A stretch of DNA of 19,656 nt from an uncultured Collinsella sp. (GCA_902495155.1 CABUWD010000023.1:1-19656); one strand, 5' to 3'; shown: positions 7,809-15,528, numbered from the stretch's first letter. A program made the numbers and translations. The notes: generated from the sequence alone by a model not told the origin.

Positions 7809-10475
7809 ATGACACCTCTCGCAAAACGTCTCCCGCGCGAGCTGCGCCGCAATATCGGCAAGTACCTGGGCATCTTTTTGCTTATGTGCGGAAGCATCGC
7901 CCTTACCTCGGGCTTTTTGCTCGCGGCGCATTCCATCGGTTGCCTTATCGACGACATGCGCGACGACTACACGATTGAGGACGGCCGCGTGACCACCTCC
8001 TTCGAGGCTACCGACGAGCAGCTCAAGGCCGCCGAGGACGCGGCCGACGACGTCGGCGGCGTCACGCTCTACAAGAATTTCTCCATCGACGCCATCATCA
8101 AAAAGGCGTTCGGCGACGACGGCACCAAGCGCACACTACGCACCTATGCGCACCGCACCAAGGTCGATATCGCGTCCTACTGTGAGGGCAAGGAGCCCAA
8201 AACGGAAGACGAGGTGGCAATCGACCGTGTCTTCGCCACCAATAATAACCTGTCCATGGGCGATAAGGTCGAGCTTGAGGGTCGCGCCTACACCATCTGC
8301 GGCATCATGACCCAGCCCGATAGCCAGGCGCTGTTCCTCAACAATTCGGACTTTACGGTGAACACCATCACCTATGGCGTGGCCGAGGTCACCGACGCCG
8401 GCTTTGCCGCGCTCGAGGATGCCGGCGGCGCGCCTGCCTACACCTACTCCTTTACCTTTACCGATCGCGACCTCCCCACCGCGGATCGCATCGATGCGGA
8501 GCAGGATATGGTCGAGGCGCTGACCGATGCCGATGCGCGCGTGGACGATCTGGTCGATGCCGATTCCAATCAGGGCATTGGCTATGCACGCGACGACGTG
8601 GACGGCGACTCTATGATGTGGATGACGCTGCTCGACATTATCATCGTGATCATGGCGTTTGTCTTTGTGGTCCTTACCGACGCCACCATCGAGGAGGAGA
8701 GCGCCATCATCGGCACGCTGCTCGCCAGCGGCTATCGTCGACGCGAGATCGTGCTGCACTACCTTGCGCTTCCCGCCATCGTGGGCGTGGTCGCGGCGCT
8801 TTTGGGCACTGCGCTCGGCGTTGTGTTCTTTACCGAGCCCATGCGCAGCCTCTATTACGGTTCGTATAGCCTGCCGCCCTTCCAGGTGTACTGGAGCTGG
8901 GAGATCTTTGTGAAGTGCGCCGTGGTTCCCGCCGCCGCGCTCCTCCTCATCACGCTGGCGGGCCTGCTTCGCAAAATGGGCAAGACGCCGTTGCAGTTCC
9001 TTCGTCACGAGGCGAGTGGCAAATCGGGCACCAAGCGCGGCCTGCAGCTGCCGGAGCGCATGGGTTTTGTTTCCCGCTTCCGCCTGCGTATCTTCCTGCG
9101 CAATCTGGGCAACTTCGCCACGCTCTTCGTGGGCATCGCGTTTGCCTCGCTGCTACTGCTCTTTGGCCTGGCGATTCTGCCCACGATGACGCACTATGCG
9201 GACAACCTCGAGACAAGCCTGGTCGCCGAGCACCAGTACACGCTCAAGGCGCCGCTGGAGCTCGAGGGCACTGCCGAGGAGCGCGAGCAGTGGTCGGCAC
9301 TCGAGCGCTTGCAGTCGGTTGACGGCGCACTGCTTTCTGCCGCCCAGGATGCCGATGACGAGCTTGACGACGCGGCCGATGCTGCGCAGGCGGCAGCCGA
9401 TGCCGCGACCAGCGCTCCGTCTGCCGAGAGCCTGGCCGCGGCGCAGGACGCGCTCGCCAAGGTCCAGGACAAGAAGGATGCGCTTTATGCGCGCCTCGAT
9501 GACCTTGCCGATGCCCTCGGCTGCGACCGCGACGAGGCTATCGACCTGATCGACAAAGCCTCTAAGATCGACACTGACAACGACGACATTCACCCGGTTA
9601 ACACGACCGATAACGGTGCAGACAAGATTGCGCAGACCGAGAAATATGCCGTTTACCAGCTGCAATACGACCGCGGCGATGGTAATGGCGAGGAGACGAT
9701 TTCCGTCTACGGCATCTCGCCCGATTCGCGCTATTGGAAAGACCTCAACGTCGGCGATGGGCGCGTCGTCTTTGGCGGCGGCCTGCTCGACAAGTTTGGC
9801 TGGAGCGAGGGCCAGAAGGTCACGCTCAGCGACAAGTACGAGGGCGAGCATTATTCCCTTGAGTACGCGGGCAGGGACTGTGCCTGGGGCTCCAAGTCGG
9901 ACATGAATATCTATATGAGCATCGATGTCTTTAACGAGCTGTTCGACAACGATGCCGCCTACTTTAACGGCTATGTGAGCGACGAGAAGCTCGACCTCGA
10001 TGCGCGTTACTTTGCCGGCGACACCACGCCCGACGACATGCGCGCCGTGGGCGACCAGTTCATCGGCATGATGAGCAAAATGATCGGAATGATGATCGGG
10101 CTCGCGGTGTTTATCTTCCTGCTGTTTATGTACCTGCTGACCAAGGCGGTGATCGACCACAGCGCCCGTTCGATCAGCTACATGAAAGTCTTTGGCTATC
10201 GCGATAGCGAGATCTCGCATCTGTACATCCGCTCAATCACGCTGTGCGTGGCGGCGTCGCTCGTGCTGAGCCTGCCGGTCATTATTGGCTCGCTCACGGC
10301 CATCTTCCGCTCGATGCTGCTCGCCTACAACGGCAATATCGAGATCTACGTGCCCGCTTGGTCCATGGCGGCGTGCGTGGGCATTGGCTTTGTGACCTAC
10401 CTGGTCGTGGCGCTGCTGCACACGCGCTCCATCAAGCGTGTGAGCCTGGCCGAGGCCCTCAAAGTGCAGGAGTAG
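7809..10475 (+). CDS. Large FtsX-domain ABC permease with coiled-coil ectodomain insert
   Basis: ATG 7809 (MTPLAKRLPREL) is chosen over an in-frame TTG at 7794 that lies inside the upstream ATPase. The 888-residue product has two FtsX modules. The first has a helix near 18-40, an outside domain to about 265, and three helices (about 269-291, 318-341, 367-388). The second begins with a helix near 432-456, carries a long outside domain, and ends with three helices (about 760-782, 808-828, 851-872). The conserved cytoplasmic LLASGYRRREI and MKVFGYRDSEI segments mark the FtsX coupling regions. Residues about 496-584 of the second outside domain are Ala/Asp-rich and heptad-like, suggesting a coiled coil. 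It should pair with the ATPase 8 bases upstream. Confidence 0.9.
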   Translation: MTPLAKRLPRELRRNIGKYLGIFLLMCGSIALTSGFLLAAHSIGCLIDDMRDDYTIEDGRVTTSFEATDEQLKAAEDAADDVGGVTLYKNFSIDAIIKKAFGDDGTKRTLRTYAHRTKVDIASYCEGKEPKTEDEVAIDRVFATNNNLSMGDKVELEGRAYTICGIMTQPDSQALFLNNSDFTVNTITYGVAEVTDAGFAALEDAGGAPAYTYSFTFTDRDLPTADRIDAEQDMVEALTDADARVDDLVDADSNQGIGYARDDVDGDSMMWMTLLDIIIVIMAFVFVVLTDATIEEESAIIGTLLASGYRRREIVLHYLALPAIVGVVAALLGTALGVVFFTEPMRSLYYGSYSLPPFQVYWSWEIFVKCAVVPAAALLLITLAGLLRKMGKTPLQFLRHEASGKSGTKRGLQLPERMGFVSRFRLRIFLRNLGNFATLFVGIAFASLLLLFGLAILPTMTHYADNLETSLVAEHQYTLKAPLELEGTAEEREQWSALERLQSVDGALLSAAQDADDELDDAADAAQAAADAATSAPSAESLAAAQDALAKVQDKKDALYARLDDLADALGCDRDEAIDLIDKASKIDTDNDDIHPVNTTDNGADKIAQTEKYAVYQLQYDRGDGNGEETISVYGISPDSRYWKDLNVGDGRVVFGGGLLDKFGWSEGQKVTLSDKYEGEHYSLEYAGRDCAWGSKSDMNIYMSIDVFNELFDNDAAYFNGYVSDEKLDLDARYFAGDTTPDDMRAVGDQFIGMMSKMIGMMIGLAVFIFLLFMYLLTKAVIDHSARSISYMKVFGYRDSEISHLYIRSITLCVAASLVLSLPVIIGSLTAIFRSMLLAYNGNIEIYVPAWSMAACVGIGFVTYLVVALLHTRSIKRVSLAEALKVQE

Positions 10476-10480
10476 TCATC

Positions 10481-10537
10481 GGGGACAGTCTTTGCCGATT
10501 CGCCGGTTCGCCGGCCGTGCTGGCAAGGACTGTCCCC
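10481..10537. repeat. GGGGACAGTC/GACTGTCCCC hairpin after the FtsX permease gene
   Basis: GGGGACAGTCTTTGCC (10481-10496) pairs with GGCAAGGACTGTCCCC (10522-10537) with one G-U position, and the loop contains a second hairpin GCCGG-TTCG-CCGGC. It begins 5 bases after the permease stop. The absence of a T-run argues against classic intrinsic termination; it is a member of the GTCCCC repeat style seen elsewhere in the window. Confidence 0.65.
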
Positions 10538-10583
10538 AGCTGCCGGCAGGAAAGGAACGTCCCTGGCTGTCAGGTGGCGAGGC

Positions 10584-10610
10584 ACTCATTTAAGTCCGTC
10601 CCCAATGAGT
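10584..10610. repeat. 27-nt GTCCCC mini-hairpin, copy A
   Basis: ACTCATT (10584-10590) pairs with AATGAGT (10604-10610) around a loop TAAGTCCGTCCCC. It matches the copy at 10617-10643 in all but a few positions; the two differing stem bases are changed on both arms so pairing is kept. Confidence 0.7.
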
Positions 10611-10616
10611 GGTTTC

Positions 10617-10643
10617 AGTCATTTAAGTCTGTCCCCAATGACT
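10617..10643. repeat. 27-nt GTCCCC mini-hairpin, copy B
   Basis: AGTCATT (10617-10623) pairs with AATGACT (10637-10643) around TAAGTCTGTCCCC. It follows copy A by 6 bases and shares its exact length and layout with the copy at 19132-19158. Confidence 0.7.
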
Positions 10644-10654
10644 AGGTGCTGTAC

Positions 10655-10685
10655 TTGACTTTAACTCTGCTTTAACTGGTACCAT
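10655..10685 (+). promoter_or_regulatory. Candidate promoter of the DUF362 gene with direct repeats
   Basis: TTGACT (10655-10660) and an extended -10 TGGTACCAT (10677-10685) are separated by 19 bases, slightly longer than ideal. Within the spacer CTTTAACT occurs twice (10659-10666 and 10670-10677), 11 bp apart. That phasing places both on the same DNA face, as in binding sites of OmpR/PhoB-type regulators. The gene start is 42 bases downstream. Confidence 0.45.
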
Positions 10686-10727
10686 CCTCTATGTCTGTAA
10701 CGCCATATAGACCGAGGGGATAGATCT

Positions 10728-11933
10728 ATGACCGCAACTGCACCCGCGGCACCCGCTAAGGTGTACTTCACCAACCTACGCACACATGCTCGCGAGAGCC
10801 AGCTCGACAAGCTCAAGCGCCTCATCCGTCACGCCGGTATCGAGCAGATTGACTTCGAGAACAAGTTCGTCGCCATCAAGATTCACTTTGGCGAGCTGGG
10901 CAACCTGAGCTTTTTGCGCCCCAACTACGCCCGCGCCGTCGCGGATGTCGTGAAGGAGCTGGGCGGCAAGCCCTTCCTCACCGACTGCAACACGCTCTAT
11001 GTCGGTAGCCGCAAAAACGCGCTTGAGCACATCGACACCGCCTACCAGAACGGCTTTACCCCGTATGCCACGGGCTGCCAGATCATCATCGCCGACGGCC
11101 TCAAGGGCACCGACGAGGCGCTCGTCCCGGTCGAGGGCGGCGAGTACGTGCGCGAGGCCAAGATCGGTCAGGCACTCATGGATGCCGATATCGTGATCAG
11201 CCTCACCCACTTTAAGGGCCATGAGCAGGCCGGCTTTGGCGGTGCCATGAAGAACCTGGGCATGGGCGGCGGCAGCCGTGCCGGCAAGATGGAGCAGCAC
11301 GCCGCCGGCAAGCCGAACGTCACGACCGAGCACTGCGTTGGCTGCCATGCCTGCGAAAAGATCTGCGCGCACAACGCTATCTCGTTCGACGACACCCGCG
11401 AGCGCGAGCTTGCCAGCGGCGCTACTCGCACGGTGCACGTGGCCGCCATCGACCACGATCGCTGCGTGGGCTGCGGACGCTGCATTGCGGCATGCAACCA
11501 GGACGCCATCAAGCCCGGCTATGAAGCCGCGGCCGACGTGCTCAACTGCAAGATCGCCGAGTATACGAAGGCCGTTGTCGACGGCCGCCCGAGCTTCCAT
11601 ATCTCGCTTGCCATGGATATCAGCCCCAACTGCGATTGCCATCCCGAAAACGATACGCCTATCGTCAACGACATCGGCATGTTTGCGAGCTTCGACCCGG
11701 TCGCTATCGATCAGGCCTGCGCCGATGCCGTCATGGCATCCGAGCCGCTGCCCAACACCGAGCTCACCGATAGCGCGGCCAAGATGGAGCATAACCACGA
11801 GCATCTGGAGGGCGAGCAGGCCAAGGACCCCTTCTGCATCACGCATCCCGACACCGATTGGCGCGTGTGCATCGCGCATGCCGAGAAGATCGGCCTGGGC
11901 ACGAGCGAGTACGAGCTCATCGAGGTCAAGTAG
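10728..11933 (+). CDS. DUF362 protein with two 4Fe-4S ferredoxin clusters
   Basis: The 401-residue protein starts at ATG 10728 behind GAGGGGA (10714-10720). The N-terminal DUF362 domain shows VAIKIHFGELGNLSFLRP (about 48-65) and LTHFKGHEQAGFGGAMKNLG (about 159-178). Two ferredoxin motifs follow: Cys203, 206, 209, 213 (CVGCHACEKIC) and Cys246, 249, 252, 256 (CVGCGRCIAAC), each ready to hold a 4Fe-4S cluster. DUF362 resumes after them (DIGMFASFDPVAIDQACADA). No signal peptide or membrane segment is seen, so it is cytoplasmic. DUF362-ferredoxin proteins are widespread in anaerobes and are presumed to move electrons, but no reaction is established for this architecture. It appears monocistronic. 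Confidence 0.92.
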   Translation: MTATAPAAPAKVYFTNLRTHARESQLDKLKRLIRHAGIEQIDFENKFVAIKIHFGELGNLSFLRPNYARAVADVVKELGGKPFLTDCNTLYVGSRKNALEHIDTAYQNGFTPYATGCQIIIADGLKGTDEALVPVEGGEYVREAKIGQALMDADIVISLTHFKGHEQAGFGGAMKNLGMGGGSRAGKMEQHAAGKPNVTTEHCVGCHACEKICAHNAISFDDTRERELASGATRTVHVAAIDHDRCVGCGRCIAACNQDAIKPGYEAAADVLNCKIAEYTKAVVDGRPSFHISLAMDISPNCDCHPENDTPIVNDIGMFASFDPVAIDQACADAVMASEPLPNTELTDSAAKMEHNHEHLEGEQAKDPFCITHPDTDWRVCIAHAEKIGLGTSEYELIEVK

Positions 11934-11981
11934 CACCTGTCTATTGGACATATCAAGCGCTTTTGTTGCGTAACGTTAGCA

Positions 11982-12018
11982 AAAGCCGCCCGTGAGCACA
12001 GCGCTCGCGGGCGGCTTT
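11982..12018 (+). terminator. Terminator-like hairpin after the DUF362 gene
   Basis: AAAGCCGCCCG (11982-11992) pairs perfectly with CGGGCGGCTTT (12008-12018); the inner GAGC/GCTC can extend it. The trailing run is only TTT, and the A-rich 5' side means it could also work for transcripts arriving on the minus strand. Its last three bases are the first of the third large hairpin element. Confidence 0.7.
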
Positions 12019-12147
12019 CCGGAAGTATGCGGCAAATTTCGAGACCGCCGGACACACGACATTTTTTGGCAACAAAACCCCTGGTAAATTGTTGGTAAAA
12101 CTGCGGTCTGGTCGGCAGTTCCAGATTTTGCCGCATACTTCCGAAAA
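12016..12147. repeat. Large hairpin element, copy 3 (diverged)
   Basis: The ends 12016-12036 and 12127-12147 form a 21-bp inverted repeat with one mismatch (core CGGAAGTATGCGGCAAA). Like copies 1 and 2, the right arm has GGTCG followed by exactly 16 bases and then the outer arm, and the left arm mirrors this spacing (16 bases, then CGGAC). The apex has CCCCTGGTAAATTG where copies 1 and 2 have CGCAGGTAGAACGC, preceded by AAAAC in both copies 1 and 3. The element is 132 bp and shares architecture more than sequence with the other two. It lies between convergent genes, and no coding sequence is evident in 11934-12184. Confidence 0.65.
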
Positions 12148-12184
12148 TAGGGGGTCAGATAAAGCCACAGACGTTGCTTTTTGC

Positions 12185-13150
12185 CTAAAAATACACGTCG
12201 AGGAAGTCATCGACCGTGTTCCAGTAGAGCTCGGGGTCAACTTGCGCACTCTTGGCGTGGGTGGCGCCATGGATGGTGAGCTTTTGCTTGACCTTGCTGG
12301 CGCACGCGTCGTAGTTTTGGTCGAGCATGTCGTACGGCACAAAGGTGTCCTGGTCGCCGTGGATAAACAGCATGGGAACCGTCGCGTGTTTGAGTTGCTC
12401 CACACTGCTCGCCTTATGAAAGTCGTAGCCCGCGCGCACGTTGCACACCAAGTTTGCTACATCGAGCAAGGGAAAGCTGGGCAGGCCGAACACGTCCTTG
12501 AGCTGCAGGGAAAACTCATCCCAAACACTCGTATAGCCGCAGTCCTCGATAATGCATTTCACGTTTGCGGGTAGAGATTCCCCCGCGACGTTCATGGCGG
12601 TTGACGCACCCATCGACTCACCAAAGACCAGGATGCGCGCCTCGGGGTCAGCCTGAACGATCCGTTCGATCCACGCGACGATGTCGAGGCGCTCGGGCCA
12701 GCCCATGCCGATATAGTCGCCGCCGGAGCGCTCGTGGGCGCGGGCGGCGGGTGCGAGTACGTTCATGCCGCGGTCGTGGAAGCGCTTGGCGTATCGGGCC
12801 ATGCCGATGGGCTCGTTGGTATATCCATGCAGGCAGACGGCGTAGTCGTGCGTGCTCTCCGACGCAGCAAAAAACCAGGCGGCAAGCTCGGTCCCGTCGT
12901 TCGCGGTGAGGCTGCTGCTCTCGCAGTTATCTTTAAACCACGCCCGCGCCTCGCCCTCCTCGGCGTCCATCTGCTCGCCCTTTTCGGCGTCCTTGCTGTC
13001 CTGCATCATCTTCATGGTGTAGGGCGCTTGGGGATTCAGGGCAAAGTCGAACAAGAAGTTGCCGGCAAACCCCAGCAGCGCGACAACGAGCACCAGCGCA
13101 ACGACGCCGGCTATCTTGAGCTTTCGATGGGAACGTGCGTTTTGAGACAT
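12185..13150 (-). CDS. Membrane-anchored alpha/beta hydrolase
   Basis: The 321-residue protein begins with a basic stretch and one hydrophobic helix (about 11-33), so it is probably anchored with the catalytic domain outside the membrane. The alpha/beta-hydrolase core shows the oxyanion HGY (108-110), nucleophile Ser179 in GESMG, acid Asp268 in HGDQDTFVP and His298 in GATHAKS. This BAAT/dienelactone-like set is common in uncharacterised exported esterases such as those related to Bacillus YqkD. An AGGAAAG ribosome-binding site precedes the ATG. Substrate is unknown. The upstream region contains a 15-bp tandem array that overlaps the most likely promoter position. Confidence 0.9.
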   Translation of the reverse strand: MSQNARSHRKLKIAGVVALVLVVALLGFAGNFLFDFALNPQAPYTMKMMQDSKDAEKGEQMDAEEGEARAWFKDNCESSSLTANDGTELAAWFFAASESTHDYAVCLHGYTNEPIGMARYAKRFHDRGMNVLAPAARAHERSGGDYIGMGWPERLDIVAWIERIVQADPEARILVFGESMGASTAMNVAGESLPANVKCIIEDCGYTSVWDEFSLQLKDVFGLPSFPLLDVANLVCNVRAGYDFHKASSVEQLKHATVPMLFIHGDQDTFVPYDMLDQNYDACASKVKQKLTIHGATHAKSAQVDPELYWNTVDDFLDVYF

Positions 13151-13170
13151 AAGAAGCTTTCCTATAAGAT

Positions 13171-13230
13171 GTTAATACATCAACATTTAATGCATGCGCA
13201 TTATGGACGTTCGCCGTTGATGCGTCAACA
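13171..13230. promoter_or_regulatory. 15-bp tandem operator-like array
   Basis: Four contiguous 15-base units can be drawn: GTTAATACATCAACA (13171-13185), TTTAATGCATGCGCA (13186-13200), TTATGGACGTTCGCC (13201-13215, degenerate) and GTTGATGCGTCAACA (13216-13230). Units 1 and 4 agree in 12 of 15 positions and differ only by A/G changes; units 1, 2 and 4 share the core RATRCRT. Several are dyads (GTTGA-N4-TCAAC; TAATGC-ATGC-GCATTA at 13188-13203). The array lies 21 bases upstream of the hydrolase start and about 107 upstream of the hemolysin-III-like gene, so it could serve one or both divergent promoters. Confidence 0.55.
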
Positions 13231-13292
13231 GGCAAAGAATGGGTAAACAAAGGGTCACGTATGGTGCAAATTTCGCACGTACCTAGACGCTT

Positions 13293-13301
13293 TGATATAG
13301 T
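13293..13301 (+). promoter_or_regulatory. Extended -10 promoter of the hemolysin-III-like gene
   Basis: TGATATAGT is a good extended -10 (TGN plus TATAGT), 35 bases before the ATG at 13337. A matching -35 is weak (TTCGCA at 13272-13277). The predicted start of transcription is near 13308. Confidence 0.55.
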
Positions 13302-13336
13302 GTTGAGAACTCTTTACGTTGGAGGATGTAACCGGC

Positions 13337-14020
13337 ATGTCCGATTCGAGCGACAGTTCTAAGCCGCGGCCCAAGACCGCGGCCGTTCCACACTACACGG
13401 TGGGCGAGGAGATCATGAACTCCGTCACCCATGGTGTCGGCTGCCTGCTGGGTATCGCGGGCCTGGTGCTCCTGATCGTATTCGCTGCCCTGCGCGGCGG
13501 AGGCCCGGCCCACATGGCCGCGGCGATTGTCTATGGTGTCAGCATTATTCTCGAATACCTAGCTTCCACGCTCTACCACGCGATTCAGCCCGCGCGCGCC
13601 AAGCGCGTGTTTCGCATCATCGACCACAGCTGCATCTACCTGCTCATAGCCGGCAGCTATACGCCGTTTTGCCTTATCACGCTCGCAAACGACGGCGGCG
13701 CCGTGCTGTTCTTTGCCGTATGGGCCATCGCCATCATCGGCATTGCCCTCGAGTGCTTCCTGCGCGAGCGCCAGCCGCATTGGGTAAGCGGCGTGGTCTA
13801 TCTGCTGATGGGCTGGCTCGTCGTCTTTAAGCTGCCCGAGCTCGTGTCGCTGCTCAACCCCGTGGCACTTGCCCTGCTCGCTGTCGGCGGCGTGTGCTAC
13901 ACCGTGGGCGTGCCGTTCTACATCGCCAAAAACGTGCGCTACCTGCACAGTGTGTTTCACCTGTGGGTACTCGCCGGCAGTATCTTCCAGTTCATGGCGG
14001 TGATCCTCTTCGTAATCTAG
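13337..14020 (+). CDS. Hemolysin III / PAQR-family membrane protein
   Basis: ATG 13337 follows GGAGGA (13321-13326); a TTG at 13319 would sit on that ribosome-binding site. The 227-residue product has seven predicted membrane helices and the signature residues of the CREST/PAQR superfamily: Glu24-Glu25 with Asn28 and His32 near the N-terminus, Ser77-x3-His81, Asp96-His97, and His204-x3-His208. In this superfamily those Ser, Asp and His residues bind a metal, usually zinc, and support hydrolase activity. The haemolysis label comes from early work on Bacillus cereus and need not apply here. The gene stands 110 bases before the CNNM gene and may be co-transcribed with it. Confidence 0.92.
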   Translation: MSDSSDSSKPRPKTAAVPHYTVGEEIMNSVTHGVGCLLGIAGLVLLIVFAALRGGGPAHMAAAIVYGVSIILEYLASTLYHAIQPARAKRVFRIIDHSCIYLLIAGSYTPFCLITLANDGGAVLFFAVWAIAIIGIALECFLRERQPHWVSGVVYLLMGWLVVFKLPELVSLLNPVALALLAVGGVCYTVGVPFYIAKNVRYLHSVFHLWVLAGSIFQFMAVILFVI

Positions 14021-14033
14021 CGACCACGCCTGC

Positions 14034-14057
14034 GCGCCCGCGTCCTTGTTTGGGCGC
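14034..14057 (+). other. Short hairpin in the gap after the hemolysin-III-like gene
   Basis: GCGCCC (14034-14039) pairs with GGGCGC (14052-14057) across a 12-base loop. No T-run follows, so termination is doubtful. The rest of the 110-base gap shows no clear promoter. Confidence 0.25.
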
Positions 14058-14130
14058 CGGTGCAATTGCCGTATCCGCCGTCAACGTTTTAATCCGACGT
14101 CCCGAATCTTGGAGGTTCGAGAAACTCCCG

Positions 14131-15504
14131 ATGGACATAACCATCTCCCTTATCACCACCCTCGTTTTGACCCTCATCAACGGCTACTTCTCTATGTCCG
14201 AGATGGCGCTCACCACGGCCAAGCGCGCCGTGCTGGAGCACGAGGCCGAGGAAGGCGACAAACGCGCCGAGCGTGCCATTAAGCTAGCTGCCGACTCCGA
14301 CCAGCTGCTCGCCACCATCCAGGTTGCCATTACGCTCGTGGGCTTCGCCTCGTCCGCCGTCGCCTCGACGAGTCTGTCCGACCCGCTCGCCACGTGGCTC
14401 ATGAGCTTTGGCATCGCGCCGCTCTCCGCCATCGCGCGCGGCCTGGCGCCGGTCATCATTACCGTCGCGGTCGCCTTCGTATCCATCGTGATCGGCGAGC
14501 TCGTCCCCAAGCGCATCGGCCTGGCCAATGCCGAGGGCGTGTCCAAGCAGGTTGTGGGCCCGCTTTCCGTGTTCCAGAAGATCGCCCGTCCGCTCGTGTG
14601 GCTGACTGGCGCTTGCTCCGATGGCCTGGCCCGCATCCTGCGCATCAAGAGTGCCGACGACCGCCAGAACGTCTCGGAAGAAGAGATCAAGTACATGGTC
14701 TCGGAGCAGGACGACCTGCTCGACGAGGAAAAGCGCATGATCCACGAGATCTTCGACCTGGGCGACACCGTTGCCCGCGAGGTCATGGTGCCGCGCGTGG
14801 ACACCACCATGTGCGAGGACGACGAGACGGTCGCCGACGTGCTGTCCACCATGCGCCAGACCGGCTTTAGCCGCATCCCCGTCTATCACGAGGATCCCGA
14901 CAACGTCGCCGGCATTGCGCACATCAAGGACCTGATTCAGCCCGCGCTCGACGGCAAGGGCGACCAGCCCATCGCCGGTTTTTTGCGCGACGCCACCTTT
15001 GTGCCCGACACCAAGGACATCCTGCCGCTGCTGTCCGAGATGCAGACCTCTCACGACCAGATCGTGGTGGTCGTGGACGAGTACGGCGGTACGGCCGGCA
15101 TCATCACCATCGAGGACATCGTCGAGGAGATCGTCGGCGAGATCGAGGACGAGTTCGACCCCGACAACAAGTATCTCACGCGCCTTTCGCGCCGCGAGTG
15201 GCTCGTTGATGGGCGTTTTTCGTGCGATGATGCGATTGAGCTTGGTTGGCCGCTCGAGGAAAGCGATGATTATGAGACCATCGCCGGCTGGATTTTGGAG
15301 CTTTGCGACTCGGTGCCCGACATCGGAGAGGTGTTTGAGGTCGCAGGGTACAAGTTCAAGGTACAGTCGATGCGTGGCCAGCGCATCTCGCTCATTCGCG
15401 TGATCGCTCCGGCCGAAACCGATAAGAAGGATTCCGAGTCTTCGGCAGAGAAGCCGGCGGCGTCGGGTGCGGGCTCTGTGGATCCGCACGATGGCGACGA
15501 GTAG
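14131..15504 (+). CDS. CNNM/DUF21-CBS-CorC_HlyC membrane protein
   Basis: The start at ATG 14131 gives 457 residues; a longer open frame upstream to 13894 overlaps the preceding gene. GGAGG at 14111-14115 is rather far (15 bases). Domains in order: CNNM/DUF21 membrane domain (about 1-175, with NGYFSMSEMALTTAKR near 17-32 and FVSIVIGELVPKRIGL near 116-131), a CBS pair (about 210-335, REVMVPRVD, GFSRIPVY, VDEYGGTAGIITIEDIVEEI), and a CorC_HlyC domain (about 350-428). Bacterial CNNM proteins move or regulate Mg2+ and related cations, with the CBS pair sensing ATP-Mg; some members are annotated as hemolysin C. The C-terminal 30 residues are acidic and probably disordered. The next gene starts 24 bases downstream. 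Confidence 0.93.
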   Translation: MDITISLITTLVLTLINGYFSMSEMALTTAKRAVLEHEAEEGDKRAERAIKLAADSDQLLATIQVAITLVGFASSAVASTSLSDPLATWLMSFGIAPLSAIARGLAPVIITVAVAFVSIVIGELVPKRIGLANAEGVSKQVVGPLSVFQKIARPLVWLTGACSDGLARILRIKSADDRQNVSEEEIKYMVSEQDDLLDEEKRMIHEIFDLGDTVAREVMVPRVDTTMCEDDETVADVLSTMRQTGFSRIPVYHEDPDNVAGIAHIKDLIQPALDGKGDQPIAGFLRDATFVPDTKDILPLLSEMQTSHDQIVVVVDEYGGTAGIITIEDIVEEIVGEIEDEFDPDNKYLTRLSRREWLVDGRFSCDDAIELGWPLEESDDYETIAGWILELCDSVPDIGEVFEVAGYKFKVQSMRGQRISLIRVIAPAETDKKDSESSAEKPAASGAGSVDPHDGDE

Positions 15505-15528
15505 GGCAAGGAAGAGTAGGGGAGAGTT

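Noticed and set aside
9153..10220. Antisense frame of 355 codons in the FtsX permease gene (and similar ones at 8136-9008, 10776-11951 and 17902-19092)
   Set aside because: All mirror clearly coding sequence on the plus strand, with no ribosome-binding site or domain support.
12148..12184. AAAGC/GCTTT pairing as a terminator for the hydrolase gene
   Set aside because: The stem is only 5 bp and its T-run is on the plus strand, the wrong side for the minus-strand gene.
13894..14130. Upstream extension of the CNNM gene
   Set aside because: It overlaps the hemolysin-III-like gene out of frame and would put Arg/Pro-rich sequence before the membrane domain; ATG 14131 gives the usual family start.
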